DNA of 29,024 nt from a virus, in the IMG/VR virus record IMGVR_UViG_3300042294_002031, positions 1 through 29,024 of that record. One strand, given 5' to 3'. Positions 1-7,328 of the stretch are shown piece after piece (positions within the stretch are counted from its first letter, which is position 1; each line of letters begins with the position of its first letter). A program made the translations under genes and the position numbers. The notes beneath the pieces are model-generated. The model searched no databases. It had not been told where the DNA came from and saw nothing but the letters and a program-made list of their open reading frames with translations.

Positions 1-1
1 A

Positions 2-640
2 TCCGCGTGGAGCGATGTTGGAGGCGCTAGCTTTACATCTCCGACAGTTACGCTTCTCACCTCTGGCTCTGGCACTTACAACAAACCAGCAAATGCCGTT
101 GCATTAAAAGTGAGGATTGTTGGCGGGGGCGCAGGAGGCGGCGGAGGCGGGGGCGCAGGTTTTGGCAATGGAACCAATGGTGGGAATACAACCTTTGGAT
201 CATTAACCGCCAACGGCGGAACTGGCGGAACGCAGACGGCATCAAACGCTTCTGGCGGAAGCGCCTCGGGCGGTGACATCAATATCAATGGTTCAAACGG
301 CGGTCCAAGATGGTCTGTTAGCGGCTTTCCAGCAATGGGCGGTATGGGCGGCGCAAATCCTCTCGGAATGCCTGGAGCAAGTGGCGAATTGAATGGCGGC
401 AGCGGAACAGTCGGTGGCGGCTGGGGCGGCGGCGGCGGAGGCGGTGGAGCTTCTTCAGCAAATCCGAATGGCGGTGGCGGCGGTGGCGGCGGCGGTTACT
501 GTGAAAAATGGATTTCATCGCCATCGGCAACTTATTCTTACGCGATTGGGGCTGGCGGAGCAGGCGGCGCAGGCGGGGCAAACGGCGCTGTGGGCGGATC
601 TGGGTCCGGCGGCGTTGTCATTGTTGAGGAGTATTACTAA
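2..640 (+). CDS. Glycine-rich tail fibre/adhesin-like protein, 5' end outside window
   Basis: The frame is open from the first bases of the window, so this is the C-terminal part of a longer protein. After a Ser/Thr-rich start it reads TYNKPANAVALKVRIVGGG and then about 160 residues dominated by Gly, Ala, Asn and Ser, ending GGVVIVEEYY. This is the layout of the glycine-rich domains found at the ends of phage tail fibres and adhesins, where polyglycine helices pack into a sandwich (known for T4-like phage S16 gp38). I infer a role in receptor binding. The DNA has long in-frame GGC/GGT runs (about 425-495). Its stop overlaps the next ATG (TAATG). A second protein of the same type lies at 4917-5726. 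Confidence 0.8.
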   Translation, partial: SAWSDVGGASFTSPTVTLLTSGSGTYNKPANAVALKVRIVGGGAGGGGGGGAGFGNGTNGGNTTFGSLTANGGTGGTQTASNASGGSASGGDININGSNGGPRWSVSGFPAMGGMGGANPLGMPGASGELNGGSGTVGGGWGGGGGGGGASSANPNGGGGGGGGGYCEKWISSPSATYSYAIGAGGAGGAGGANGAVGGSGSGGVVIVEEYY

Positions 641-963
641 TGATTGATTTGATCATTAAGAAAAAATCAGACGGCTCCGTTTATTGGAAAGCTAGCTTTA
701 ACTCTAAGGCAGAAATGGAAGCTTGGATTTCTATCGATGAAAAAACAAGGCCCGTTATTGAGCAAGGTTACGAGTATGAAATCATCGACAAAACATTGGA
801 AGTTAAAAACCAGGCCAAGATTATTGAAGATCAAATGAAAGCCGAAAGAAAAGCCAAATCTGAAATCAAAAAGAAGATTAAGGCACTTTCCCAAAAAGGG
901 GATCTTTCCAGCGCAGAAATTAAACAAGCAATTTTGGAAATTGCGGATTTGGTTGACCTATGA
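640..963 (+). CDS. Small phage protein next to fibre gene, predicted coiled coil
   Basis: 107 residues. The N-terminal half mixes charged and aromatic residues (DGSVYWKASF, AEMEAWI). From about residue 55 it is a Lys/Glu-rich helix likely to form a coiled coil. It starts in a TAATG overlap with the glycine-rich fibre gene and ends in an ATGA overlap with the next gene. Genes in this place often encode fibre chaperones, but I see no recognisable assembly domain, so function is unassigned. The gene looks more A-rich than its left neighbour. Confidence 0.7.
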   Translation: MIDLIIKKKSDGSVYWKASFNSKAEMEAWISIDEKTRPVIEQGYEYEIIDKTLEVKNQAKIIEDQMKAERKAKSEIKKKIKALSQKGDLSSAEIKQAILEIADLVDL

Positions 964-1199
964 ACCTAACTCCCGGACTCGACCTTGTGTTAGTCGTGAT
1001 TGGCACAATCATTTGGGCCATCAGGCAGGAAGGTAAAATTTCGCACTTGGAAGATAAGCTCCATGGAACACAAAGGGATGTGGATGATGTCAGGGCGCGG
1101 CACGAAAGTTTGGATTCTAAGATTGTGCATGAGCTAGCAAGTCTGAAAGAATCAGTGGCGCGGATTGAGGGTTATCTCAAAGCAAAAACGGAGGATTGA
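960..1199 (+). CDS. Small membrane protein with coiled coil (holin or spanin-like candidate)
   Basis: 79 residues. One hydrophobic segment at about residues 7-24 (LDLVLVVIGTIIWAI) is followed by a charged heptad-like helix (ISHLEDKL, VARIEGYL). This single-membrane-pass plus coiled-coil layout occurs in small phage lysis-associated proteins such as holin/XhlA-like proteins and inner-membrane spanins. It sits directly upstream of the lysis genes and starts in an ATGA overlap. A better i-spanin candidate lies at 1503-1730, so a holin or accessory role is possible here. That is inference from position and topology only. Confidence 0.65.
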   Translation: MNLTPGLDLVLVVIGTIIWAIRQEGKISHLEDKLHGTQRDVDDVRARHESLDSKIVHELASLKESVARIEGYLKAKTED

Positions 1200-1202
1200 A
1201 TC

Positions 1203-1487
1203 ATGGGTGAAGCTCACGGAACAAAAGAAACTAAAGAGGCGGCGATTGCACTTTTGGCGATTGGTGCTTTCGTTGTAAAGCGCGCCAAGGATGGCGTCGA
1301 TTTGGCCGACGCTGCGGCTCTGCTCGCAAAGCTACAGGACCCGGCTTTCTTGGCTGTGGTCATGGCTGGCGCTGAAGGCATCGACAAAATCGGCGACGAG
1401 TTCAAAGATATGGACTTGTCTGAAGCCTTTCAACTTGCTGGCGACTTGATCCCGGAAGTGTTGAAAGCAATTGAAGCTGCAAAGTAA
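1203..1487 (+). CDS. Hypothetical helical protein in lysis region
   Basis: 94 residues, mostly Ala/Leu/Asp/Lys and probably all alpha-helical. There is a moderately hydrophobic stretch at about residues 14-26 (AIALLAIGAFVVK) and an acidic C-terminal half (GIDKIGDEFKDMDLSEA). The ATG follows a GGAGG-like ribosome-binding site at the end of the preceding gene. I recall similar small helical proteins of unknown role near phage lysis genes, but cannot name a family. The hydrophobic stretch is short for a membrane span, so I do not call it a holin. Confidence 0.65.
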   Translation: MGEAHGTKETKEAAIALLAIGAFVVKRAKDGVDLADAAALLAKLQDPAFLAVVMAGAEGIDKIGDEFKDMDLSEAFQLAGDLIPEVLKAIEAAK

Positions 1488-1502
1488 TTAAAAGGGGGCG
1501 CG

Positions 1503-1730
1503 ATGGCGACAGTGAAGCTAATCATTCAATTCATCATCGCGCTTCCCTCAATTTTCGAGGCCATCAAGAAATTGATCGACTGGAAAAAGTCTGAGGATGC
1601 CAGACGCGAAGAGGAAGCGGCCAAGAAAGAAAACGCCGAAGCCACAAAGGAAATGCAAAATGCAATCGATGCTGGAGATATTGAAGCACAAAAAGAGGCT
1701 TTGCGTCGTTTGGCTGGCCGTCGCGATTAG
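1503..1730 (+). CDS. Inner-membrane spanin (Rz-like)
   Basis: 75 residues: a hydrophobic N-terminus (about residues 4-24, VKLIIQFIIALPSIFEAI) followed by a very charged coiled-coil segment rich in Glu, Lys and Arg to the end. This is the i-spanin layout: inner-membrane anchor and periplasmic coiled coil that pairs with the o-spanin to fuse inner and outer membranes at lysis. The o-spanin gene begins inside this one in another frame, the classical Rz/Rz1 overlap. A strong AAGGGGG precedes the start. It is shorter than lambda Rz, so identification rests on topology and gene arrangement. Confidence 0.75.
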   Translation: MATVKLIIQFIIALPSIFEAIKKLIDWKKSEDARREEEAAKKENAEATKEMQNAIDAGDIEAQKEALRRLAGRRD

Positions 1731-1959
1731 CGGTTGCGCGGGATCAGTGCCCGAGCCGCCCGCTTATGAGCTTTGCACTTTGCTGATTGATCGCGGAGTG
1801 CCGAGCTGGTTTTGTGTGGACACAAAGTCCGGCAAGGAAACATCAAAGCGCCTTGATGCGATTCGCCTTGGCGTTTCGGTTTCGGACTATGAGCGGCTTA
1901 AAAACTACGAAGCGACATTGATCCGTTGGGGAAAAGATAATTGCAGGGTGGGGCAGTGA
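1660..1959 (+). CDS. Outer-membrane spanin lipoprotein (Rz1-like)
   Basis: Starting at ATG 1660 gives 99 residues. The first 25 form a lipoprotein signal: basic n-region (LKHKKR), hydrophobic core (LCVVWLAVA) and a lipobox ending in ISGC, so the cysteine should be lipidated and exported to the outer membrane. The mature start is Pro-rich (SVPEPPAYE), as in Rz1. The start overlaps the i-spanin by 71 bases in another frame and follows an AAGGA at suitable spacing; TTG 1681 is an alternative giving a more compact signal. The stop overlaps the endolysin ATG (TGATG). The mature part has further cysteines (ELCTLL, WFCVD, DNCRV) that could form disulfides. Confidence 0.8.
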   Translation: MQSMLEILKHKKRLCVVWLAVAISGCAGSVPEPPAYELCTLLIDRGVPSWFCVDTKSGKETSKRLDAIRLGVSVSDYERLKNYEATLIRWGKDNCRVGQ

Positions 1960-2681
1960 TGGAGTTTTTCAAGTCTCTGTGGGCCGCACTTCAAAAAGCG
2001 TTCGCGCCAAAACTTCAAAAGCCCGCCGATGTGTTGCCGCATCCGGCACTTTCAAAGCCGCCAAGCTTTGGGCTTGCCAATGATCCAAACGTGAAAGATG
2101 ACATTGAGCGATTTCTGTCAACGCGACTTGAAGAGTTGATCGACATTCGGATCACCAACAAACACGGGATGACGATTTTCACACGCGGGCCGGTCGAGAT
2201 TATGTTGGCCGCTGCTGACGTGTTGGTGGGTGAAAAAGAGGATCCGCCGGGAAGCAATCGTGGGCCTGTGATTAGTTTGATCCAAGACACAGTGGGCGGG
2301 ACTGAGGCTTACCCGTGGTGCATGGGCTTTGTTCAGACTTGCGTCGCTTACGCGGAAAAGAAAAGCGGCATTCGCTCGCGCATTTTTCCAAGCGAGCATT
2401 GCATGAGTGTGTGGTCGGCTTCGCCAAAGGATATGCGCTGCGGGCTTGAGCGCGGGGCGATTGCCATTTGGAATTATCCGCCCGGACAATCGGGCCACAC
2501 AGGAATCGTTAAAGAATACTCGCAAGATTTTATGCGACTTTTTGAAGGCAACACAACCCAAGGGCTTCGCGACGATGGCGCGATTGAGCGCGACGGTGGC
2601 GGGGTTCATTACACAAAGCGCGGGCTTGGCTCGACGGCCAAAATGCGACTTGTGGGATTCATTAGGCCATTTCAAGCATGA
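1959..2681 (+). CDS. Endolysin with CHAP-like cysteine peptidase/amidase domain
   Basis: 240 residues. Candidate catalytic residues of a CHAP-like peptidoglycan hydrolase are Cys121 in PWCMGFVQ, His180 in GHTGIV and Asn198 in EGNTTQ, with spacing that fits the fold. The protein should cleave cell-wall peptides or the amide link during lysis. Residues 1-50 contain an amphipathic segment (MEFFKSLWAALQKAF) that could bind membrane but is not a clear signal peptide. I chose ATG 1959, which overlaps the o-spanin stop and follows AGGGTGGGG, over an upstream TTG. Context (spanins upstream) supports the role. It ends in an ATGA overlap. Confidence 0.85.
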   Translation: MEFFKSLWAALQKAFAPKLQKPADVLPHPALSKPPSFGLANDPNVKDDIERFLSTRLEELIDIRITNKHGMTIFTRGPVEIMLAAADVLVGEKEDPPGSNRGPVISLIQDTVGGTEAYPWCMGFVQTCVAYAEKKSGIRSRIFPSEHCMSVWSASPKDMRCGLERGAIAIWNYPPGQSGHTGIVKEYSQDFMRLFEGNTTQGLRDDGAIERDGGGVHYTKRGLGSTAKMRLVGFIRPFQA

Positions 2682-4903
2682 TTGAGCTAAGCCAAACGTC
2701 AGACAATAAGCTGAAGCAAACTGTCAAAGAACCGAACTTGGTCTTGGAGATCGAGGGCGTTCCTTTTTTGTTTGGCGCGAAGTTCATCAAAGCCGAAGTG
2801 AAAATCGGCGATGAGGATTTGGAGATCGGGGATCCGGAATCAAACCCGCTTGCGTTCTACATTGGCGAGCTTCGAAAGATTGTAAATCAAAAAGACCTCA
2901 TCACGCTTGATGGAACATCGACGCGCATCACGCAAAACTTAAGCCCTGACAAGGCCGAGGGATCATCGGTTTCGTCGATGACTGTGAAGCTAATTGACGA
3001 CGGCTTTATGACTCGCGTGATTACGCCGGGTGATATTATCGACGATATTTTGGCGGTTAAGTGCGTCGTTTACATGGCGCCGGACGCTGAAAGTTCATAC
3101 CCGGAAGATTATGGTTTGATTTTCCGCGGCATTGTGAACGATGTGAAGTCCGAGCCGGGATCGGTGATGCTCACGATCACGTCGCCGGAATCTAAAAAGC
3201 GCACGACACTTTTCCGCAAAGTGGAAACAAAGCTCAATGGCGCCATCACCAATTCGCAAACCACAATCACGCTTGATTCGACGAACAACATTTTCGAGCG
3301 CGTGACCGGGCCAGCTGGCGGCTATGATGCCGGGTTTAAGTCGTATGTTTTGATCGATGAAGAGCTCATCGAGTTCACAGCCGTTTCAGGAAACACAATC
3401 ACCGGATGCGTTCGCGGGCAGCTTGGAACATTGGCGGCAAGTCATGATGACAACGCCAACGTGTCAACATTCTATCGGCTCACCGATGATGCCATGAATT
3501 TGGCTTTGAAGCTCATGGCCTCAGGCCAGCAAGGCGCATGGGTGAGCGACTTGGCCGTGACTTCGTTTGGCGAAGTTGAAGGTGTTGTGACTGGCAACGC
3601 GGTTTATTTTGCCAACGTGGATTTGGCGACTCGCTATGGCGTGAGCGTTGGCGATTATCTTACAGTCTCGGATGCTACCGAGATGGCCAACAACTTTTCA
3701 AACCGCGAAATTGTGGCGGTGACGAAATCGGACTCTGGTTCCTATGTCATCGTCGCAGGGGCGGCGCTGACGTTTGAGATCCCGACAAATGCAATTGCGG
3801 CGTTTCGGTCAAAGTATGACGTGTGGCCTGACGGAATGCGCATGGGTGGTGACGAAATTGATGTGGCTCGCCATCTTGAGCTTCGCACTCTTTTCCTTTC
3901 GTCGGCTGATTTGGATTTCTATTTGAAGGAAGAGATCGAAGGCCGGGAGTTTTTGGAGCAGCAGATTTATTTGCCGACCAATTGCTTCTCGATCCCACGC
4001 GCTGGACGTGCGTCGGTTGGATACAACATTGGTCCGGTTCCGGGCCAAGAAATCCAAGTGCTGAACGAAACAAACGTGACACGCCCTGAGCGCACGCGTT
4101 TGCAGCGTTCGATTTCAAAGAACTTTTATAATGAAATCATTTACAAGTATGACGAAGCAGTACTCGAAAACAAGTTTCTTTCAGGATTCATCACGATTGC
4201 CGCGGATTCCAAAACACAAATCAAAGCTGGGAACAAGGCACTCATCATTGAAGCCAAGGGAATGCGCGAAACGCTAAACGCTGACAACATTGCGCTACGT
4301 TCTTCGCTTCGAAAACTGAACCGATACAAGTTTGGAGCGGAAACAATCTCGCTTGAAACATTGTTTGAGTCTGGCTTCAAGGTCGAGATCGGCGACATTG
4401 TGACTTATGAGGGCGGTTACAATAACCTTCCCGACATCAAGTCCGGCACTCAAGGAATGGCGACGCGCCTTTTTGAAGTGCAAAACAAAGACATTGATTT
4501 GAAAACTGGCTCGATCAAACTTGAGCTGGTTGACACTAACTTTTCGCTTACGTCTCGCTATGCGCTTATCAGTCCAGCATCAGAAATTGTCGGAGCTTCA
4601 TCAACAACTGTGTTCCAAATCGACGTGTCGCAGGTGTCGAAATGGTCGCGATTTACAAACACAAGTGTTCGCGTTCGGAGTGCTGATTTCACTAGCGTTG
4701 ATGATTCGGTTATTCAACTTGTGACCGGCACAGGCCAAGTCACAGTTTCCCCAGCTTTAAGCTTTACGCCCACGGCTGGGATGATTTTAGAATTGACGCC
4801 TTACTCTGATGCTGACACGACTGAAGAGATCAAACTTCGATATGGGTTTATGTGTGCAATGCCGACTTTTGGCGATGGCACCGAGCCCTATGTGATGCTG
4901 TAA
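2678..4903 (+). CDS. Large tail hub/tip-like structural protein
   Basis: 741 residues starting in an ATGA overlap with the endolysin. The segment at about residues 225-255 (LIDEELIEFT, then TGCVRGQLGT and a nearby His-Asp-Asp) matches a motif I associate with phage tail hub or tip proteins. The N-terminal part has beta-rich blocks like those of tail hub domains. Size and position before a glycine-rich tip-like protein fit a central tail component. I cannot assign it to one named family, so the call is structural and by resemblance. Stop is followed by GGGGGATCAAG, the ribosome-binding site of the next gene. Confidence 0.65.
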   Translation: MIELSQTSDNKLKQTVKEPNLVLEIEGVPFLFGAKFIKAEVKIGDEDLEIGDPESNPLAFYIGELRKIVNQKDLITLDGTSTRITQNLSPDKAEGSSVSSMTVKLIDDGFMTRVITPGDIIDDILAVKCVVYMAPDAESSYPEDYGLIFRGIVNDVKSEPGSVMLTITSPESKKRTTLFRKVETKLNGAITNSQTTITLDSTNNIFERVTGPAGGYDAGFKSYVLIDEELIEFTAVSGNTITGCVRGQLGTLAASHDDNANVSTFYRLTDDAMNLALKLMASGQQGAWVSDLAVTSFGEVEGVVTGNAVYFANVDLATRYGVSVGDYLTVSDATEMANNFSNREIVAVTKSDSGSYVIVAGAALTFEIPTNAIAAFRSKYDVWPDGMRMGGDEIDVARHLELRTLFLSSADLDFYLKEEIEGREFLEQQIYLPTNCFSIPRAGRASVGYNIGPVPGQEIQVLNETNVTRPERTRLQRSISKNFYNEIIYKYDEAVLENKFLSGFITIAADSKTQIKAGNKALIIEAKGMRETLNADNIALRSSLRKLNRYKFGAETISLETLFESGFKVEIGDIVTYEGGYNNLPDIKSGTQGMATRLFEVQNKDIDLKTGSIKLELVDTNFSLTSRYALISPASEIVGASSTTVFQIDVSQVSKWSRFTNTSVRVRSADFTSVDDSVIQLVTGTGQVTVSPALSFTPTAGMILELTPYSDADTTEEIKLRYGFMCAMPTFGDGTEPYVML

Positions 4904-4916
4904 CCGGGGGATCAAG

Positions 4917-5726
4917 ATGGCTGACATTGTTTCTGACATCGACAAAGTGACAACCGATGATGTGGCCGCAGACGCTCCGCTGAGCGAGGCGTTCTTTGAA
5001 AAGTTGGGCGCTAACATCAACGGCTTGATTGATCGCGGTTTGAAGTTCGATCAATTCACCGCCAACGGCACTTGGACTTGTCCAGAGGGTGTGACTGAAG
5101 TTTTGTTGATTGGATGCGGTGGCGGTGGTGGTGGCGGGGGATGCGCTGGCCTTTTGAGGCCAGGCGGTCAAGGCGGGGGCGGTGCGCCGTTTGGCGTTCG
5201 TCGCGCAAGCGTTACGCCCACGACAGTTTACACTGTGACAATTGGTGCGGGTGGCGCGGGTGGAGTTGGCGCGGCAAACGGACAAGACGGATTCCCGACA
5301 ACCTTTGTTCACGTTCCAACGCTTTCGGTTTTGTTCAATGGCGGTTATGGCGGTGCCGAGTTTTCAACTGCGGATCGCGAAATCAAGACAAAAGGCGCTG
5401 GAGCACAAGGCGGCGGGCCAAGCGAGCAAGGCGGAAACTCGTCGGGCTTTGCCGGTGGTGCTGGCGGGCCGTTTGCGACAATTGGTGGAGCAAACACAAT
5501 CAAACTTTTTGGATTTCAGTTTGGCACAACGTCTTACGAAGGCGGCGGGGGCGGTGGTGCTGGGCCGTTTGGCAATGGCGCTGCGGCAGCAATTTCGTCA
5601 AACCCTGGGCAATCAGCAGCTGGGGCTTCAGGCGCTGGCGGTGGTGGAGCGTCGAACTTCGCTGGCACTGGCGGCACTGGTGGTGCCGGTGGATCCGGAC
5701 GGCTTTTGGTTTGCTATGTCGGCTAA
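4917..5726 (+). CDS. Glycine-rich tail tip/adhesin-like protein
   Basis: 269 residues. Residues 1-45 look like an attachment segment (ADAPLSEAFFEKLGANINGL). Next comes the junction FTANGTWTCPEGVTEVLLIG typical of glycine-rich fibre domains, then a long Gly-rich region (runs of up to eight Gly) to the C-terminus SGRLLVCYVG. I infer a polyglycine-type adhesin at the tail tip, probably attached to the upstream hub-like protein. It shares design but not detailed sequence with the fragment at 2-640. An AACCGGGGGATCAAG ribosome-binding site precedes ATG 4917. The end overlaps the nuclease gene by 11 bases. Confidence 0.8.
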   Translation: MADIVSDIDKVTTDDVAADAPLSEAFFEKLGANINGLIDRGLKFDQFTANGTWTCPEGVTEVLLIGCGGGGGGGGCAGLLRPGGQGGGGAPFGVRRASVTPTTVYTVTIGAGGAGGVGAANGQDGFPTTFVHVPTLSVLFNGGYGGAEFSTADREIKTKGAGAQGGGPSEQGGNSSGFAGGAGGPFATIGGANTIKLFGFQFGTTSYEGGGGGGAGPFGNGAAAAISSNPGQSAAGASGAGGGGASNFAGTGGTGGAGGSGRLLVCYVG

Positions 5727-6189
5727 CTTTCGGGATCGCGTGCGCGGTGCGCTTGAAAAGCACCACGCTAAACAAATCAAAACCCGTCGCACAAAGCCCA
5801 ATGGGAAGCCTGAAAAGGCGGTTGAGAAATCTTGTCTCGACTGGCTTCGCGGCAATGGGTTTAGTGTGAATGTCGTGGAGTCCAAGGCTGTGTTCAACGC
5901 GCAAGCTGGGCGATACATCAGGGGCCAGGCGGATCAAGGATTCGCCGATTGCGTTGGGTGCTTCAACAATGGCCTCGCTGTGTTCATTGAATTCAAAGCT
6001 CCGGGACGGCTTGCGACACTTCGCCCGGCACAAAAGGCGTTCCTTCGCGAGAAAATCGACTGCGGCGCTTTCGCGGTCGTAGCCGATAGCGTGGATCGGC
6101 TTAAAGAAGCATGGGCCACGTTCACCGACATTCGCCGGACTGAAGGCGTGGCCCAATCAAAAGACTACCTGCGCTCACTTATTAAGTAA
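5716..6189 (+). CDS. VRR-NUC domain nuclease
   Basis: 157 residues. The PD-(D/E)XK core of the VRR-NUC family is visible: Asp78 in GFADCVG, Glu92-x-Lys94 in FIEFKAPG and Gln106 in RPAQKAF, with Arg/Gly upstream (YIRGQADQG). Standalone viral VRR-NUC proteins are thought to act as Holliday-junction or structure-specific nucleases during replication and packaging. The N-terminus is very basic (KTRRTKPNGKPEK). ATG 5716 overlaps the preceding gene by 11 bases; the frame extends further upstream but only as a shadow of the glycine-rich gene. Its 3' end overlaps the convergent Gp157-like gene by 8 bases. Confidence 0.88.
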   Translation: MSANFRDRVRGALEKHHAKQIKTRRTKPNGKPEKAVEKSCLDWLRGNGFSVNVVESKAVFNAQAGRYIRGQADQGFADCVGCFNNGLAVFIEFKAPGRLATLRPAQKAFLREKIDCGAFAVVADSVDRLKEAWATFTDIRRTEGVAQSKDYLRSLIK

Positions 6190-6712
6190 TGCGCTTTACC
6201 GCAACGCGGTTTCTCAGCGCGTGGTTTGGCTCCAAGCTGTAACCGGGAACTGTGCGGCCATCCTCGAGTGCATCGCGGATCGCTTCAAGATCAGGCTCAA
6301 TGGTCACAGTTTGCTTTGTGAATCCTTCCGGCAAGCCTTCGCCAATAAGTTTTGCCTTGGCGCGGGTGAGATAAAACTCTGTGGTTTCGCCCGATAATGT
6401 TTCCGCGTCGTGCTCGAGCATCAAGGCCTTGATCCGTTGTCGGATTGCATCGGACTGACGAGCTCGCGAGCGAGCCGCATCGGTGAGGCGCTTGGCTTGT
6501 GCTTTTAAGAATGCCTCTTCAGCCTCGAGCCGCTCAATAACCCAATGGATCGCATCGGCTTTTTCTGCCAAGCTTTGTGTGTTGGCGAAAAGCCTTGCCT
6601 CAATTTCCGGCGACAGCTCGCCATCGGCGGCCATAATTTCGCGGGACAATTCTTCTCGCTCGGCAAGCAAGTCGTTGGTGGTTTTCTTTACTAATCTGTT
6701 ATGATCTGTCAT
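6182..6712 (-). CDS. Siphovirus Gp157-like protein
   Basis: 176 residues. A long N-terminal helix (about 10-110; LEAEEAFLKAQAKRLTDAAR, then RQSDAIRQRIKALML) is followed by a short beta region (ETTEFYLTRAKAK, FTKQTVTIEPDLEAI) near residue 120. This is the architecture of the Siphovirus Gp157 family, found beside phage single-strand annealing or recombination genes; its biochemical role is unclear. It is the last gene of a leftward operon with the DUF669-like and Sak4-like genes. GGAG lies about 10 bases upstream of the start. A 104-base gap upstream carries a predicted rightward RNA antisense to its leader, including that ribosome-binding site. Confidence 0.8.
   Translation of the reverse strand: MTDHNRLVKKTTNDLLAEREELSREIMAADGELSPEIEARLFANTQSLAEKADAIHWVIERLEAEEAFLKAQAKRLTDAARSRARQSDAIRQRIKALMLEHDAETLSGETTEFYLTRAKAKLIGEGLPEGFTKQTVTIEPDLEAIRDALEDGRTVPGYSLEPNHALRNRVAVKRIT
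6697..6705 (+). promoter_or_regulatory. Extended -10 promoter for putative small RNA
   Basis: TGTTATGAT is an extended -10 (TGn followed by TATGAT, five of six to consensus). A weak -35, TTGGTG, sits at 6675-6680 with a long 19-base spacer. Predicted start of transcription is about 6711-6713. The promoter lies in the first codons of the leftward Gp157-like gene and faces rightward, toward a hairpin-rich gap that ends in a terminator. Support is by sequence match only. Confidence 0.5.
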
Positions 6713-6811
6713 AGGCCAGTCGCTCCACGGATGGTTGAGGCGGCCGACGAACGTCCACCGCTTTGATGCGCTTTGTGGACCTAGGGCCCTAAATCGGGCC
6801 CTAGTTTTTTT
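6712..6811 (+). ncRNA. Putative ~100-nt structured small RNA, antisense to the leftward operon
   Basis: The gap between the DUF669-like and Gp157-like genes contains three consecutive predicted hairpins when read rightward. The first is CCA/TGG with loop CGGA at 6725-6734, optionally enclosed by GGCC/GGCC (6714-6717, 6742-6745). The second is GTCCACCGC/GCG-CTTT-GTGGAC (6753-6780). The third is a 9-bp stem plus T-run terminator (6781-6811). An extended -10 lies immediately upstream. The RNA would be complementary to the leader and ribosome-binding site of Gp157-like mRNA. I recognise no known RNA family. The same palindromes could instead act in the leftward mRNA. Confidence 0.5.
6781..6811 (+). 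terminator. Rho-independent terminator, rightward
   Basis: A perfect 9-bp stem, CTAGGGCCC (6781-6789) with GGGCCCTAG (6796-6804), encloses a six-base loop and is followed at once by seven T (6805-6811). In the leftward direction there is no T-run after the stem, so it should work only on rightward transcripts. No rightward protein gene ends nearby other than the VRR-NUC gene about 590 bases upstream, so it most likely ends the putative small RNA. Confidence 0.8.
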
Positions 6812-6816
6812 AAGGA

Positions 6817-7242
6817 TCAGAATGTGAAATCATCATCGGCCATCATGTCGGCTTTTGCCGGGCCGTTGATGTAAACATTCGTTCGCGTTTGGCCAGTCTT
6901 GTCGGCCTTGGTTTGCACATAAAGCTCAAGATCCAGCGGGCAGAGCTCATACATGGATTGCACAAGGGCCTCGAGCGACTCAGGCGGCGCGATTTCTTTT
7001 TCCATGCTGGCCAAGTCTTGCTTCAAGTAGCCGATCCCACGCTCATCGAAGCCGTAAAACTTGGAGAGTTTTTGGTTCTTGAAATCGCCAGATGTGAGGA
7101 TGAATTCAAGCACTAGCATGTCAACGCCAGCCTTAGTCGTGATCAGCTTCGCTTCCATCATGCGGCCCGCATAGGTGCCGGTCTCGATTTGTCCGGGTTT
7201 TTTAGCTGTGTTCCAGATGTCTTTGATTGATGTTTGGTTCAT
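6817..7242 (-). CDS. DUF669-like single-stranded DNA-binding protein
   Basis: 141 residues. The pattern GQIETGTYAGRMMEAKLITT, then MLVLEFILTSG and NQKLSKFYGF, fits the OB-fold-like DUF669 family found in phage recombination cassettes. The last residues, MADDDFTF, copy the acidic tail of bacterial SSB proteins (DDDIPF in E. coli), which recruits replication and repair partners. I infer an SSB-like protein that loads or assists the neighbouring Sak4-like ATPase. It is the middle gene of the leftward operon. An AAGAAGGAAC site precedes the ATG. It ends six bases from the T-run of an opposing terminator. Confidence 0.8.
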   Translation of the reverse strand: MNQTSIKDIWNTAKKPGQIETGTYAGRMMEAKLITTKAGVDMLVLEFILTSGDFKNQKLSKFYGFDERGIGYLKQDLASMEKEIAPPESLEALVQSMYELCPLDLELYVQTKADKTGQTRTNVYINGPAKADMMADDDFTF

Positions 7243-7328
7243 TTGGTTTGTTCCTTCTTGTTAATTGATTATTGAGTTTACGATTTGATTCTTTGAAGTT
7301 TTGTTTCGCTATTTCCCCCTATGCAAAA

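Noticed and set aside
318-581. Arg/His-rich frame on the minus strand opposite the glycine-rich gene
   Set aside because: Mirror of GGC/GGT-rich coding DNA; no start signal and no sensible protein composition.
6198-6210. ACCGC-AAC-GCGGT hairpin near the convergent ends of the VRR-NUC and Gp157-like genes
   Set aside because: Stem is short and lies within the Gp157-like coding region; followed by only three T on one strand and A on the other, so not a credible terminator.
7311-7320. AGGGGGAAAT on the minus strand just after the Sak4-like gene
   Set aside because: Resembles the strong early ribosome-binding sites, but no start codon follows within usable distance; the next gene has its own site.
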